Positions 1 through 11,325 of a DNA stretch of 64,000 bases are shown one piece after another. Numbering within the stretch: position 1 is the stretch's first letter; the number at the start of each line of letters is the position of its first letter. Both the position numbers and the translations under genes were made by a program. Source of the DNA: Seiridium cupressi. Lineage: Eukaryota; Ascomycota; Sordariomycetes; Amphisphaeriales; Sporocadaceae. The notes under the pieces were generated by a model, which was not told where the DNA came from, searched no databases, and worked only from the letters and a program-made list of their open reading frames with translations. The stretch lies in the NCBI GenBank assembly GCA_036674765.1, contig JARVKI010000093.1, positions 62,001 through 126,000 on the forward strand, written 5' to 3'.

Positions 1-3000
1 TTCAGTCCACCCACCCCTGGCCCCAAATTGCACGGACAACCAACCCCAGGGAGCCCTGTCCTTGCCCTTTCGTGGTGCACGACTACGGCCTGAAGCGGTA
101 TGGGTTCTGCGAATCAGCTTGCCCTCATGCGGAGCCTCTGCATCCCTTCTGCTTCGAGCTGGGAACCGACGGCGGCTTGTGCTGGTGGAAACGCTCGACA
201 GGTTCCCGACGATCAGGGTACTGTTGGTCTGTGAGGACAGCCGTAGTGCGGCAGGGGGATTCTGAAGGATAAGATTGAGCGAGATCTCAACGGTGATGCA
301 GACCCTAGAATTGCTTCTTGCCTGCTGATCGCTTGGTGACAGACTGCTACCTGAAGGTGACTTGAATATTACTCAAGTAGATGAGAGACCCTTTCGAGAT
401 GCTACGGCGCTTCCAGAACGATTCCAGATAGATGAATACCAAGGCTCGCTTTGCTTAGGCGGCCATAAACATGAGAGCCTCCATCTCGGGGGCCCCACCG
501 AGGTATAAATGAGCTGCTCTCCACGTAAATCAGAACAAAGATACGCGAATGGTTGTCACGGGCAGAGGCGGCCAGTGGCTTGCGAGGAATCTCCAGCGAT
601 CCCCAGCCTAAGCAACTAAAGGACCGCTAGCGGCTGATTTGGGCTTAGGGCCAGCTCCGGGTACCTTGCAGCCTTCTGGCGCTACCTCCGCCGCTATCAG
701 TAATCCGTATGTACGCACCCCTTTCATACCCAGCAACGTTGTACCGAGATTCCTCTCGGTCCCTTTTGCGGCGCTCACTCATTTGCTCTTTGCTCGAATC
801 TGGCTGAATGCCGCTTGGTCCGATTCTGCCGGGCGCCCAATTGGGCCAGATATTCCCGATCGAGCTGGTGTTAATAGTAACGTGATCTGCTCAGGGTGAG
901 AAGGGGTTTCCTGCGCGACAATTGACTGGTCGGCGCTTTGATAACCAAATCGAACGTCATTTCTGGAGCTGAAGTCAGTGCGAACCATTCGGGCACAGCG
1001 TGGGCCACCGTTGCTAGTGAGATGGGTCCCAACCTACAGGACTATGGCACGGCAGATTCCAACATTGTGACTGGCAGACTGGCAGACTAGGTTTAATTTT
1101 GTCTCTTGGGCGATGTTAGTCGAGAGATCACCCGACGCATCGTTTGCTAGCAGCAGGCATCGCAAGTCGCTACAGTGTACTAGCTATGGCAATATCACCT
1201 CCTCCCAAGCCGTCTTTGAGTCTATTATTAGCACGAGAAGAGGAGCTTGCGCCTCTGATTCGTACTGCTGTCTATCTGACGCAACCTCCCCAGGGCTGAT
1301 TTCTTGCATTTAGAGGGCCTGTCAAACCTGAAGCACTCCAGCGACCCGCCGAGGCGGCCCTCCACTATGCCGGAAATAGTGCCCGTTTTTTATTTTTTAT
1401 TTTTTATTTTTATCTTACCAAGTAGCCGCCCTTAAGTGAGCGATCAAGGGCGAAATTCCATCTCACAGTCAACCAACGTATTTGCGTTTATGTTTCTTGA
1501 ATGAATCTGATGGACCTGATGAATGGCGTTGCCACGACTCGTGCGTCGACTCAGGCACACTCATGGCAATGATACATTAGAGATTCCCAATTTCCATTCA
1601 TACAGACTAGGCACCCTTAGACAGGCTTCGAGAACAGGAGTAGCGCTTGGTGCGGCGCTTGGGTTGTGAGTGACGGCAAGAAGTGGCGCATCCATTGGCG
1701 ATAGTCAGATGAAGCCGAAACGTTTCATCAGACTTGGGTCGCGTGGTTATTTCCTTGAGGCGCAACCGCCGCAGAGGCTTACACTAGCCGCCGAACTTCT
1801 TCCATGACGGCTCGAAACTCACGTGCCCGTTCTCTTCGAATCTTCCAGTTTTCGAATCTTCGCGTCAGAACGATCCTAGGAACATTGCGATTGGCATTAG
1901 CGGAAAGCTTCATAACGTAATCTGGGGTTAAATGTCAAGATCGCTTCTTGGCCATCCTTATCAGCGCGGGCTCAGTTCACGGGCCGTTGTGAGAGCAGTT
2001 CGATGAGGATCGGCAATCAATACAGATGACCCATGCTCATACCCCGGAGTCTGCCAAGCTCCATGCGACTGCTTCCATTGTTATGGGGTGATTCGTGTAT
2101 GTGTGTGTGTGGGTTTAAATCTTTTTTTTTTTTTAATTACATACCTACATGTAGCTACATGTTACAGAACTACCAGCTTTCTCAGCTTACATACGTACGC
2201 GGTGTTCTGAGTCTTGAATTTCTGCTTATGGGTCCCCGCAAATTTGTACAATGCACAACGCACTAGATTAAGCCAACTCCTCTCTGTACTATAGTCCATC
2301 ATAGTCTGATACTTGACCTTAATAGCTCAAGGTAGACAGGTATACATTGATATTCGGTTTTCCTCTATCACTGTCCCACGTCGAAGCGAATCTTATCGTC
2401 GGAGCTGCTGAAATGCCAAGATGCTTGACCACCTTGTAGGGGAACGCGCCAACCTCCCCGAGTAGCTACAGCATACAGACAGATGGTCCCAAGACTCTAT
2501 ATTGTGTTTCTGCAAAGGAACACTCGGTTTACAACTGCAATGCACTCTACCATTGGCCCTAGGGACAAAGAAGAGTGGCGTTTTTTGTCGTACATCATTA
2601 CATATATCTCGACTAGTTCATCTTCATTGCTGAACTACTCGACTAGGCTGCTTTTGGTGGTCTTCCGAAAACCCGTGCACAAGAGCTCGCATTGATAGCC
2701 GTCCCTTCGATTTCTCCCGTTGAAGCCGGGCTTCTAACCGAGGAAGATGCGTGCGAGACAGTATACCGAGCCCGAGACCGCTCAGTTCAGCGATAGTGCT
2801 AGACGACGGCTCCCTGACCGCCTTTAGAGTCTAGGCGGCCAAATCCAAGTCTGGCCAATCAAACCCCTGATTACCCCTCCCGGATTTGGGAATTCGGGGT
2901 CCAGCACATGGAGGGGCCATGGACTCTGCCACCACAATCCACGCGACCAAGACAACATCGTGAGATACTAGGTGATACTATGTCTTTCTTGCATTCCACT

Positions 3001-3352
3001 TGACCTAATCTGGATTTGTGGATTTGCTCGACAGGCTTGCCGTATCTGCATGTGTGCGTTGGCTTCATTGTCCTACCTTAGCCGGCAAGCCGAGTGAGCT
3101 GTGGGTACGGTACCAAGTAGACTCCGAACTTTCCGTCGCTGCTTCAAATACTACGTGAAATCCAGGTACGCTTGATCGGACCTCTAACCTCTCTCTACTT
3201 CTACTATCGTGAAAATTTGTCTTCAGACAGGCCTTGAACTGGTGAACCCATACTCTTTCGGCTTTGAGGCCTTATTCACGTCTAGACAGTTGATCGCACC
3301 CCCGGGCTGCGATCGCCACAACCGTCAAGACGTTTTCCAACCTTCTCAACTC
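1..3352. other. Intergenic region without a supported gene
   Basis: No reading frame here looks like a conserved protein. The open frames are short, overlap on both strands and mostly start at TTG or GTG rather than ATG. The region contains a small T6A tandem repeat near 1386 and a short GT run near 2098. The last several hundred bases should hold the INO1 promoter. An E-box-like TACGTGAAAT at 3152-3161 matches 8 of 10 bases of the yeast inositol-responsive UASINO consensus, but it lacks a perfect CANNTG core, so this is only suggestive. Confidence 0.5.
1386..1412. repeat. T6A heptanucleotide tandem repeat
   Basis: Three exact TTTTTTA units are followed by a shortened TTTTTA unit. This is a simple low-complexity repeat in intergenic DNA with no gene overlap. 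Confidence 0.8.
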
Positions 3353-3407
3353 GTGAGTCCTGTGACGTATTACTGTTGAATCGTGCTCGTAACTGACCAT
3401 GGTGTAG
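3353..3407 (+). other. Possible 5'UTR intron of INO1
   Basis: A 55-nt segment begins with GTGAGT, has a CTGAC branch-like site (AACTGAC) and ends with TAG. It lies about 130 nt upstream of the INO1 start codon. Short 5'UTR introns are common in filamentous ascomycetes. Without transcript data this remains a prediction; the start codon at 3534 does not depend on it. Confidence 0.35.
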
Positions 3408-3533
3408 CGTCCACAATCCCCACCGAGGAGGTCGCTGCTCTGCCGCCGGTAGTGCAGCGGACTCACCCTTTTCTCCGTAAAGGCTTATTGTTATCTCGAT
3501 TGATACTCTATTGCACGCTCGCCAACTATAAAC

Positions 3534-5288
3534 ATGGCGCCGCATGCCGAGGTCGACTCGGCCTCCTCGGATGGGGATGGACATGCCAGTAACCACCAAC
3601 AGGTCGTGACTCCCGCTAAGGAGGACCTGTTCCAGGTGGAATCACCAAATGTTGTTTACACCGACTGCGAGATCCAGTCCAAGTACACATACCGAACCAC
3701 CAGTGTGACAAAGAACGCCAACGGTAAATATGTTGCCACTCCCAAGGAGACCATCTACGACTTCAAGGTGGACCGCAAGGTTCCCAAAACCGGTATGATG
3801 CTTGTCGGTTGGGGTGGTAACAATGGTACAACTGTCACTGCTGGTATCATTGCTAATCGCCGAAACCTTTCGTGGGAGACTCGGGAAGGTCCGCGAGCCG
3901 CTAACTATTACGGATCTGTCATTATGGGCTCTACCATGAAGCTAGGAACGGATGCCGAATCCATGAAGGACGTCAACATCCCATTCAATGATGTCCTTCC
4001 CATGGTTCATCCAAATGACCTTGTGATCGGTGGCTGGTAAGTAAGACAGAAGCCCCCAAGCATACCTGCCAACAATTTATTTCACGACATACTAAGAACA
4101 TGTTGCTCTATACTTTGTACGCGTCTTGAGGCAATGTGCTGACCATATGGCAGGGATATCTCTAGCATGAACTTGGCTGATTCCATGGACCGGGCTGCGG
4201 TTCTGGAACCAACCCTCAAAGCTCAAGTCAAGAAGGAAATGGCCCAAATGGTTCCTCTACCCTCCATATACTATCCTGATTTTATTGCTGCCAATCAAGA
4301 GGATAGAGTCGATAATTTGATCGAGGGAAGCAAGGCTTGCACTGCCCACATCGAGAAAATTCGCAATGATATTCGAGACTTTAAGACCGAGAATTCTCTT
4401 GACAAGGTCGTCGTTCTCTGGACAGCCAACACCGAGAGATATGCAGATATTATTCCCGGTATCAATGATACGGCCGAAAACCTGCTTAAGGCTGTCGATG
4501 ATGGCCATGAAGAGATTTCCCCCTCCACGGTCTTTGCCATTGCCTGTATCCTGGAGAACGCCCCATTCATCAATGGATCGCCACAAAACACCTTTGTTCC
4601 TGGCGCAATTGAACTTGCAGAAAAGCATGGTGCCTTCATTGGCGGCGACGACTTCAAGTCTGGTCAGACGAAGATGAAGTCTGCTCTAGTCGACTTTTTG
4701 ATCAGCGCCGGCATCAAGCTGACCTCTATCGCCTCCTACAACCACCTTGGTAACAACGATGGCAAGAACCTTAGCTCCCACAAGCAGTTCCGATCCAAGG
4801 AGATTTCAAAGTCCAACGTTGTGGACGATATGGTGGAGGCGAACAGTGTCTTGTACAAGAAGGGGGAGCATCCCGACCACACTGTCGTCATTAAATATAT
4901 GCCTGCAGTTGGCGACAACAAACGCGCTCTGGACGAATACTACGCCGAGATCTTCATGGGCGGCCATCAGACTATTTCGATATTCAATGTCTGCGAGGAC
5001 TCTCTTCTGGCCTCTCCCCTTATCATTGATCTGGTCGTTGTGGCAGAGATGATGACTCGCATCCAGTGGAGAGCCAGCTCCAGTGATGGCGTCGCCGCCA
5101 AGGATTACCGTGGTTTCCACAGTGTTTTGAGCATCCTCAGCTACATGTTGAAGGCGCCGCTCACACCTCCTGGTACTCCTGTTATCAATGCCATGGCCAA
5201 ACAGCGTGGTGCCTTGACCAACATCTTCAGAGCTTGTGTTGGACTGGAGCCAGAGTCCGACATGACCCTCGAGCACAAACTCTTCTGA
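3534..5288 (+). CDS. INO1: Inositol-3-phosphate synthase
   Basis: This enzyme converts glucose 6-phosphate to 1D-myo-inositol 3-phosphate with NAD+, the committed step of inositol and phosphatidylinositol synthesis, in the cytosol. There are two exons, 3534-4036 and 4154-5288, separated by a 117-nt GTAAGT...CAG intron. The join rebuilds the invariant [16 protein letters not shown] segment and gives 545 aa, close to the yeast protein (533 aa). Visible family signatures are the Rossmann glycine motif [40 protein letters not shown] and the catalytic-core lysine-rich segment [10 protein letters not shown]. The start ATG is in good context and is followed by the usual variable acidic leader before the conserved SPNVVYTD. 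The gene appears intact. Identification is secure from sequence alone. Confidence 0.97.
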
Positions 5289-6399
5289 TTCGGTTGTCAG
5301 ATGGCTTCTCTAACTTCTTCTATTCGTATCCAGTCACATCTGATTCTACCTTCGGCTCTGTCGTCTTGATGCGATAGTAGTATTTTCAAAATTCCTGTAG
5401 GTCCCCGACAGTCGATTACAAAACTTTCGTGCTTTTTCTTTTAAGAACGAGGATGCCATGGATCTCAACATCCTGGCCTAGTATACAAACAAATGAAATT
5501 CACTCTTTTAATATGTTTGATTCCAAGAACGTTTTTGTTCCACTGAATATAGTCTCAATCAGTTGAAACGGAGTTACAAGTCCCATAACATTGTAAGACG
5601 AACTACTCAGCCTAAATTAAAGATATGTGGATCATCATACACGACGACAGCGGAAGCTGTTGTAGCTCACCAGAATTGTTATTCCCCAATACATCAGATT
5701 GGTGGCTTGTTGCCAATCGAGTACCTGATGGTCGTGGGGCATGTTGCAATTTTACCCCTCTCTGCAGGCAGGCGAATGGGATAAGGATATGATGCGTCGT
5801 GTCACAAGCTTCCCTGGTGCCATGAGCTTGGAACGAATAGCGATGCTACTCTGAGCCATGGGGAGGTAACATTGCATGATACTGACAGTTCACGTCGATA
5901 AAGTGGTAGACACCCTGACGCGTAGGTGCTGATCATTACGGCATGGATCTACCTACCAACCAAGCTCTTGTCCAAGCTATGGGTTGGGCGCTTTGATGGC
6001 CATCTGAGAGTCAATGATCTGATAAGGCTGTCATCCGTGCTGCATGCAAGCAGACGAATGACTAATGACCAGCCATGCAGAAATTCACCTATCATCATTC
6101 CGACTTAATTTTCCTAGTGTCCAGTGTGCTAATCGCCCAGGATGTCGTATGAGGACTATAGACTGACCATACCACCCATAGACACACACCGTTGCGAGCA
6201 TGCATAAGCCAAAGCATGCATCAGGCAATCATCCAATAGCAACAAAGTGCTAAAACACAGTTATGGGTATTGAATGGAACGGCAGTTCTTTGCGAGTAGT
6301 CCTCCGCGGACGTTTAAGAAGAGCCTGAGTGACTCGTGCTGAGACGCACCACTCTTACTGCTGGCCATTCGTACTCCACCATGTGGTATACCCTACAAG
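5289..6399. other. Intergenic, no gene seen
   Basis: The 3' flank of INO1 and the upstream region of the P450. Only short unsupported frames are present. An out-of-frame upstream ATG (6381) lies 19 bases before the P450 start and could form a small upstream reading frame. Confidence 0.5.
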
Positions 6400-8373
6400 A
6401 TGGCGGATACAATAATATTTGTTCTAGCGACTGTTCTCGTAGGGCTGATTCTGCACCGACTGAGTAAGATTGGCCAGCGACCAAAAGGGTATCCTCCCGG
6501 GCCGCCTACTCTCCCAATTATTGGCAACATCCACCTGATGCCCAAAGAAAACCAGCATCTCCAATTTCAAAAATGGGCTGAGGAATACGGTCCGGTATAT
6601 TCCCTCATGTTGGGGACGAAGGTAATGATCGTCCTCTCCTCAGACCAGGCTATCAAGGATTTGCTGGATAAACGCAGCAGTATCTACTCCTCACGGCCGC
6701 AGATGTATCTCGGCCAAATCATCAGCGGTGGATTTCGAATGCTTTTAATGGTATGTAACATGCTAATCACCGCGCTTTAATGCTGCACTGGAAATCAGAA
6801 ACTAAACTAGGCCTCAAGGAATATGGCGAAACGTGGCGTACGATTCGTGGCATTGTACACAACAGCCTTAACATCAAGGCGTCTCGCGCGTATGTCTCCT
6901 AACAGGACTTGGAAAACAAGGTCATGCTCCTAGGGTTTCTGGACACGCCGGAACAGTTTATTGATCACATTCGGCGGTTCACGAATTCTCTGACGACACA
7001 GATGGTCTTCGGCTTTCGCACCACTAATAATGACGATCCTAAGCTCAAGCAGCTCTATGATGTGCGTTTATTCTACTATTGCTGAAAGATAGGGTATTGA
7101 CCGCGGACAGGGCTTCGAAAGATTTGGAGAGGTCATTAGTGATGATTCAGCAGCGCTGTTAGACGTCTTCCCCGTCCTTCGCCATCTGCCCGACGCTTTG
7201 TTGCCTATGAGACGATATGCCAAGGAGCTGCATAAGAAGGAATATAGTCTCTACGTAGGTCACTATCTAGACACGAAGAAAAGATTGAAGGAGGGCAAGG
7301 CGAAACCATGCTTTTGCGTCGACCTTGTCAAGGCTCAAGACAAACAAGGGTTCTCTGACGGGCTTGCCGGCTATATCAGCGGCAGCTTACTCGAGGCCGG
7401 GTCAGACACAACGGCGGCAACGCTGGTCGGCTTCGTGCAAGCTCTTCTCATCTTCCCCGAGGTTGTCGAGGCTGGCCAAGCTGAGATAGATCGAGTCTGC
7501 GGAGAGCGAATGCCAGATTTGAATGACCTGCCGGACTTACCATACATCAGGGGGTGCAGTAAGCAACTTCCAGAGTTATTTCAAGCCCCGTATAGCCTGT
7601 TCTGGGAGTTTACCGGTTCCCGATTCAGCGGTTCTGCTCCTGAAATATGGTTTTGACCTCCCGACACCTCATTAAGCAGTTTAGAAGAAGCAAAGACTGA
7701 CTCCGGGTGTTGCAGTGAAGGAGAGTTTGCGATGGATGCCCACTGCCATCATTGGGGTTCCGCACGCGGTGACCCAGGACGATAAATATATGGAATACAA
7801 AATACCAAAAGGGGCGGGCGTCATGTGGAATGTGTGGTATGCTTGCGGCGCTCTTTGACGATATAATTTTTGTACATGCACTAATCTTCACCCAGGAACG
7901 TGGCAAATGATCCGAAGCGACATCCGAATCCACGTAATTTCGACCCGACACGGTGGGCAAACGACCACCAGACTTCGGCCGAAGCAGCATCGAACTCGGA
8001 TCCAACCAAGCGAGACCACTTCGTTTTCGGTGCTGGCCGACGTCTATGCCAGGGCATGCACATTGCCGACCGATCACTGTTCCTTGCTATATCTCGCTTG
8101 CTCTGGGCCTTCGACTTTCGCAGGGCAATCGATGAGAAGGGGGAGGAGATCATACCGGATATGGCAGCTCTAACAGGAGGATTGTTCGTGCAGCCAAAGC
8201 CTTTCAAGGCTGACATCAGGCCTCGCAGCACGTTCAAAGCCGAGTGTGTTCGCAGCGAGTGGGCCAAGATGATGGAGCTTCTCGATGAAGAGTTGCAGTG
8301 GAAGACTGTACCGGAGGGTCTTGTTTGGAGAGACTACGAACCTGCTGGGGCCGAAGCATCTTCCAAGGCTTGA
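6400..8373 (+). pseudogene. Cytochrome P450 monooxygenase with in-frame stop
   Basis: A microsomal P450 model in five exons: 6400-6750, 6819-7061, 7111-7558, 7716-7836 and 7896-8373, totalling 547 codons. It has an N-terminal membrane anchor (residues 3-20), the proline-rich hinge PPGPPTLPIIGN, the I-helix AGSDTT, the K-helix ESLR and the heme loop FGAGRRLCQG with the cysteine ligand. All exon joins keep frame. A TAA codon at 6900-6902, where relatives usually have an aromatic residue before QDLENK, stops translation after residue 144, before every catalytic motif. The rest shows no decay, so the lesion is either recent or a sequencing error. Intron 1 needs an AAG acceptor, which is uncommon. 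Intron 3 (7559-7715) is the introner-like element. The substrate cannot be told. The family resembles fungal O-methylsterigmatocystin-oxidoreductase-type P450s, but that is a resemblance only. Confidence 0.88.
7559..7715 (+). mobile_element. Introner-like element, copy A (P450 intron 3)
   Basis: A 157-nt intron, GTAAGC...TTGCAG, that splits codon M in C-MKESLR of the P450 (phase 1). By hand alignment it is about 84% identical over its whole length to the single intron of the HET gene (59951-60108, minus strand): 24 mismatches and one 1-nt gap. Both ends, the branch region (ACTGACTCC) and the interior are shared. The other introns in this window are mostly 49-117 nt and unrelated to it or to each other. 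Near-identical introns in unrelated genes are the defining property of introner-like elements, described in several fungi including Dothideomycetes. Mobility is inferred from the two copies. Confidence 0.75.
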
Positions 8374-8881
8374 AGTTAGTACGACTGGAATGTCCGATTT
8401 GGAAGTGAACCAAACAAGTGCAGGATGATCAAGGATAAACGAATATACAAAGTAATAATAAAACGGCAGTGCAATTTGTTGTCAAGCTAAATTGCAACAG
8501 TCAGCACGAGCACCAATCGCGTGAAGTTTGGTGACCTCATACGGACGTTCAATAGTCTAATCACGCGAGTCGTTATCCTTTATACAAACGACAAATATCG
8601 TACTGGCCACGTGTCAGCTCTAATGCCCCTTTAATCACGTAATAGGCTGCCAAGTTTCGTATCACTGGCTAAAATTTCTCATTCTTGCCTATGGCCTTTT
8701 TGTGATACTGTAGCGCTTTGTTCAGTTGCCGTGCCACTAAAGCAAGACTTGGAAGTGCACTTAAGAGTTGCCCCACATTTCTCCAATTGCGCGTTTGGGC
8801 GCGTCGTCGTAGCACTTACAAAGCACAACACCTTGGATCTGCGACGACACTTTTGCAACATCATTTCTGCTCAATGTCGCC
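8374..8881. other. Intergenic spacer between P450 and F-box gene
   Basis: This 508-base spacer separates two convergently unrelated plus-strand genes and should hold the P450 terminator and the promoter of the F-box gene. No coding or RNA feature is seen. Confidence 0.4.
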
Positions 8882-10930
8882 ATGCCAGCTGCTCTGACCC
8901 TTGCCGAAAGGCTTAAAAATGGCCAAGCCTGCTACAAAAGCGGCCATCTCATCGAAGCATCGCATCACTTCAAATTCGTAAGTAATTTGTTTCATCTGGC
9001 TGCTCAGCTACTGACGCCAACTCAACCCAGGTCATCAAGAACTGTTCTTGTCAGGCGGGCAAACCGAACTTGGAGTGCACATGCAGTGATTTTTTGGCTG
9101 CATGCAAAAATCGCACTCTAGATGGCGCGCTCCGTACATCATGCACATGTCCCCGCCGAGCCCAGAAGCGTTGCAAAGACGAGTCGCATATTACTGCGCT
9201 GGGCAGTCTGGTCATGGTGGCTGTGAAGGCTAAGGACTACAAGCTCGGCCTCGTATACGCCCAAAATCTCGTATACCTGGCGCCTAGAGATCCCCGGGGT
9301 TACCTTCGTGTTGGGCAACTGCTGCGTCTTACGGACAAGCACCATACCGCACTGGCTGTTTACCAGCAAGGCATTGGACTCGTGACACGGGCCAACCCAA
9401 ACCATTCAGGACTCCAAGCTCTGCAAGAGCAGGAGAAGGCCACGCGTAAGAGCATATCTCAGGTCGATCCCTTGGAGGCCCTTCCCTCGGAGCTCCTGGT
9501 TCTCGTTCTTAGTTACCTTAAAACGAGACAACATTGGTATGTTCCTGCCACCGCAACATAACTGCTCAGCACTTTCGCTAAGTTACCATAGTCGTTGCCT
9601 TCGAGTTTCTAAACTATGGAAGGCTTTCATGCAGAGCCACGCCGCCAGACCCCTGTGGCTAACTCAACACTTCGAACCCAGTATGAAGACGCCGATCAAG
9701 AGCATCAAGCCGAATATGGTGCAGAAATATTTCGCCACGTACCCGGGTGGCCAACTCCGCTCACTAAGAATTGATGATTGCACTACCGTTCCGCTCGTAC
9801 GCAGCAAGTTCATATCTGTTCTTCGCATATGCCCCCATCTTCATCATCTGGCACTCGGTGGCTCAGTTGTCATTGAGGCCTGTGACTTACCCTCTACGGT
9901 GAAGTTGCCGAAGCTGAAGTCTTTCTATCTTGGGCCTCAAGTAATTGTCTACAAGGAGCTTCTGGACCATCTAGTCAAAGCCTCCCGCGACACACTCGAA
10001 GAGCTTCACGTATTCAACCTGCAACACCAGAACCCGAGGTCCCCTCGGGGCTTGTCCACGCCTGATTGGCCACGACTACCCATACTGCACACACTGAAAC
10101 TCGAAGCTCACCCCGGTCATCGAGTCGATATGGGGCACATAGTCCACATTACCCCAAATGTCCGTACCGTATGGTTGGACAACATGTGTTACGATACAGC
10201 AGAAGATGCCATGGTAGCGCAGCCTCCTGAGCTGCAGTGGCCCAGCTTACAACGCGTTTCCATCAAGCGCAACGTCCTTTTCCCCATGCGACGAGTCTTT
10301 CCAACGCTGACCGAGGCCATAACTGAGCTGGTCCTCGAGGGGCCCAACCTCTCCCCCATCCTAGGCTTCCCCGCAGATGCAAACGAAAACACACCGTGTG
10401 TAGGAATGCTGAAAATCTCGGGCTGGACACAAGGCACAACCCCATTCATGCCCCGCTGGAACTTTCCGAATCTGGAGAGGCTCATTCTGAGCAGCAGATA
10501 TCCTCTCACGGCTGAAGCCATGTTTGTGCTCATACGGCCGTCGATCCAATCTGGCACATTGCGACATCTTGACCTTGATCCATTTCCCTGGGAGGTGATG
10601 AGGTGCGGCGGGTTCCGCAATGAGGACGCTACGTGTGTCACAGCACTGAGAATCAATTGTCTCATTGGCGAGGTCGGACGCTACGTCGACGACGCAGACG
10701 AGACTTTGCTAGAGCTCGTTAGTTCCTTCCCCAATCTCGAGAACTTGGACCTGGGGCCGGAGACGGTTTCAACTCTTACAGTTGGGCGCATACTTGAGGC
10801 GGGCGTGCGCAATGTATATCACACGCAAGGTGCGAGGTTGCTGGAGTTAAAGGAGTATGCCCGATCAATGGGGAAAGATGTCATTCGGGGTCCATATTAC
10901 GATATTGACCGCACTCGAGTGCCCAACTAG
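8882..10930 (+). CDS. TPR / F-box / leucine-rich protein (Pof3/Dia2-like)
   Basis: Predicted substrate receptor of an SCF ubiquitin ligase. Three exons, 8882-8977, 9031-9536 and 9592-10930, give 646 aa. Order: a TPR-like helical start, a Cys-rich insert (residues about 36-80, with CSC, CTC and CTC pairs), more TPR helices (about 85-155), an F-box at about 178-220 (DPLEALPSELL...LSYL...RCLRVSKLWKAF), then leucine-rich repeats to the end (LRSLRIDDC, LHHLALGG, LERLILSS, LRHLDLDPF, LENLDLG). This TPR-F-box-LRR order is that of fission-yeast Pof3 and budding-yeast Dia2, which act in genome stability. Many filamentous fungi carry several paralogues, so strict orthology is not claimed. The intron join within the F-box restores the conserved RCLRVSKLW. 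The gene is intact. Confidence 0.9.
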
Positions 10931-11325
10931 GGTTGCCTCGGCATGGGAATCAATGGGAAGCAATGCGTATACGCTCACGGTAGTTCATACTCGATGTCAT
11001 GTCTTCGCACTAGCATCAGCCTCGCCTGGGCGGAAAAGCCTACTGGCGATGGCCATATATATATGTGCAGGGTCAAGATGCCCTTCGGGAGTATATAGAG
11101 GCTTTAATGAACGGAACAAAATCCAGCTTCCATTAAAACATTACTAAAAACGTACGGACCGAGTTCTTCGTGTTCGTCAGTCAAAATAAAAACCCAATCC
11201 GGAACTCCTCATTATAACCTCATACCCAGCTTTGATAGCATGTCTAGACTCATATTCAAAAAAAAGCAAGCTTTTTGAAGCATACCAAAGTCTTCACGCC
11301 TCTCCTGATCTTGCAGCCGACTGCC

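Noticed and set aside
4037..4153. 117-nt INO1 intron as a further introner-like copy
   Set aside because: No similarity outside the donor and acceptor.
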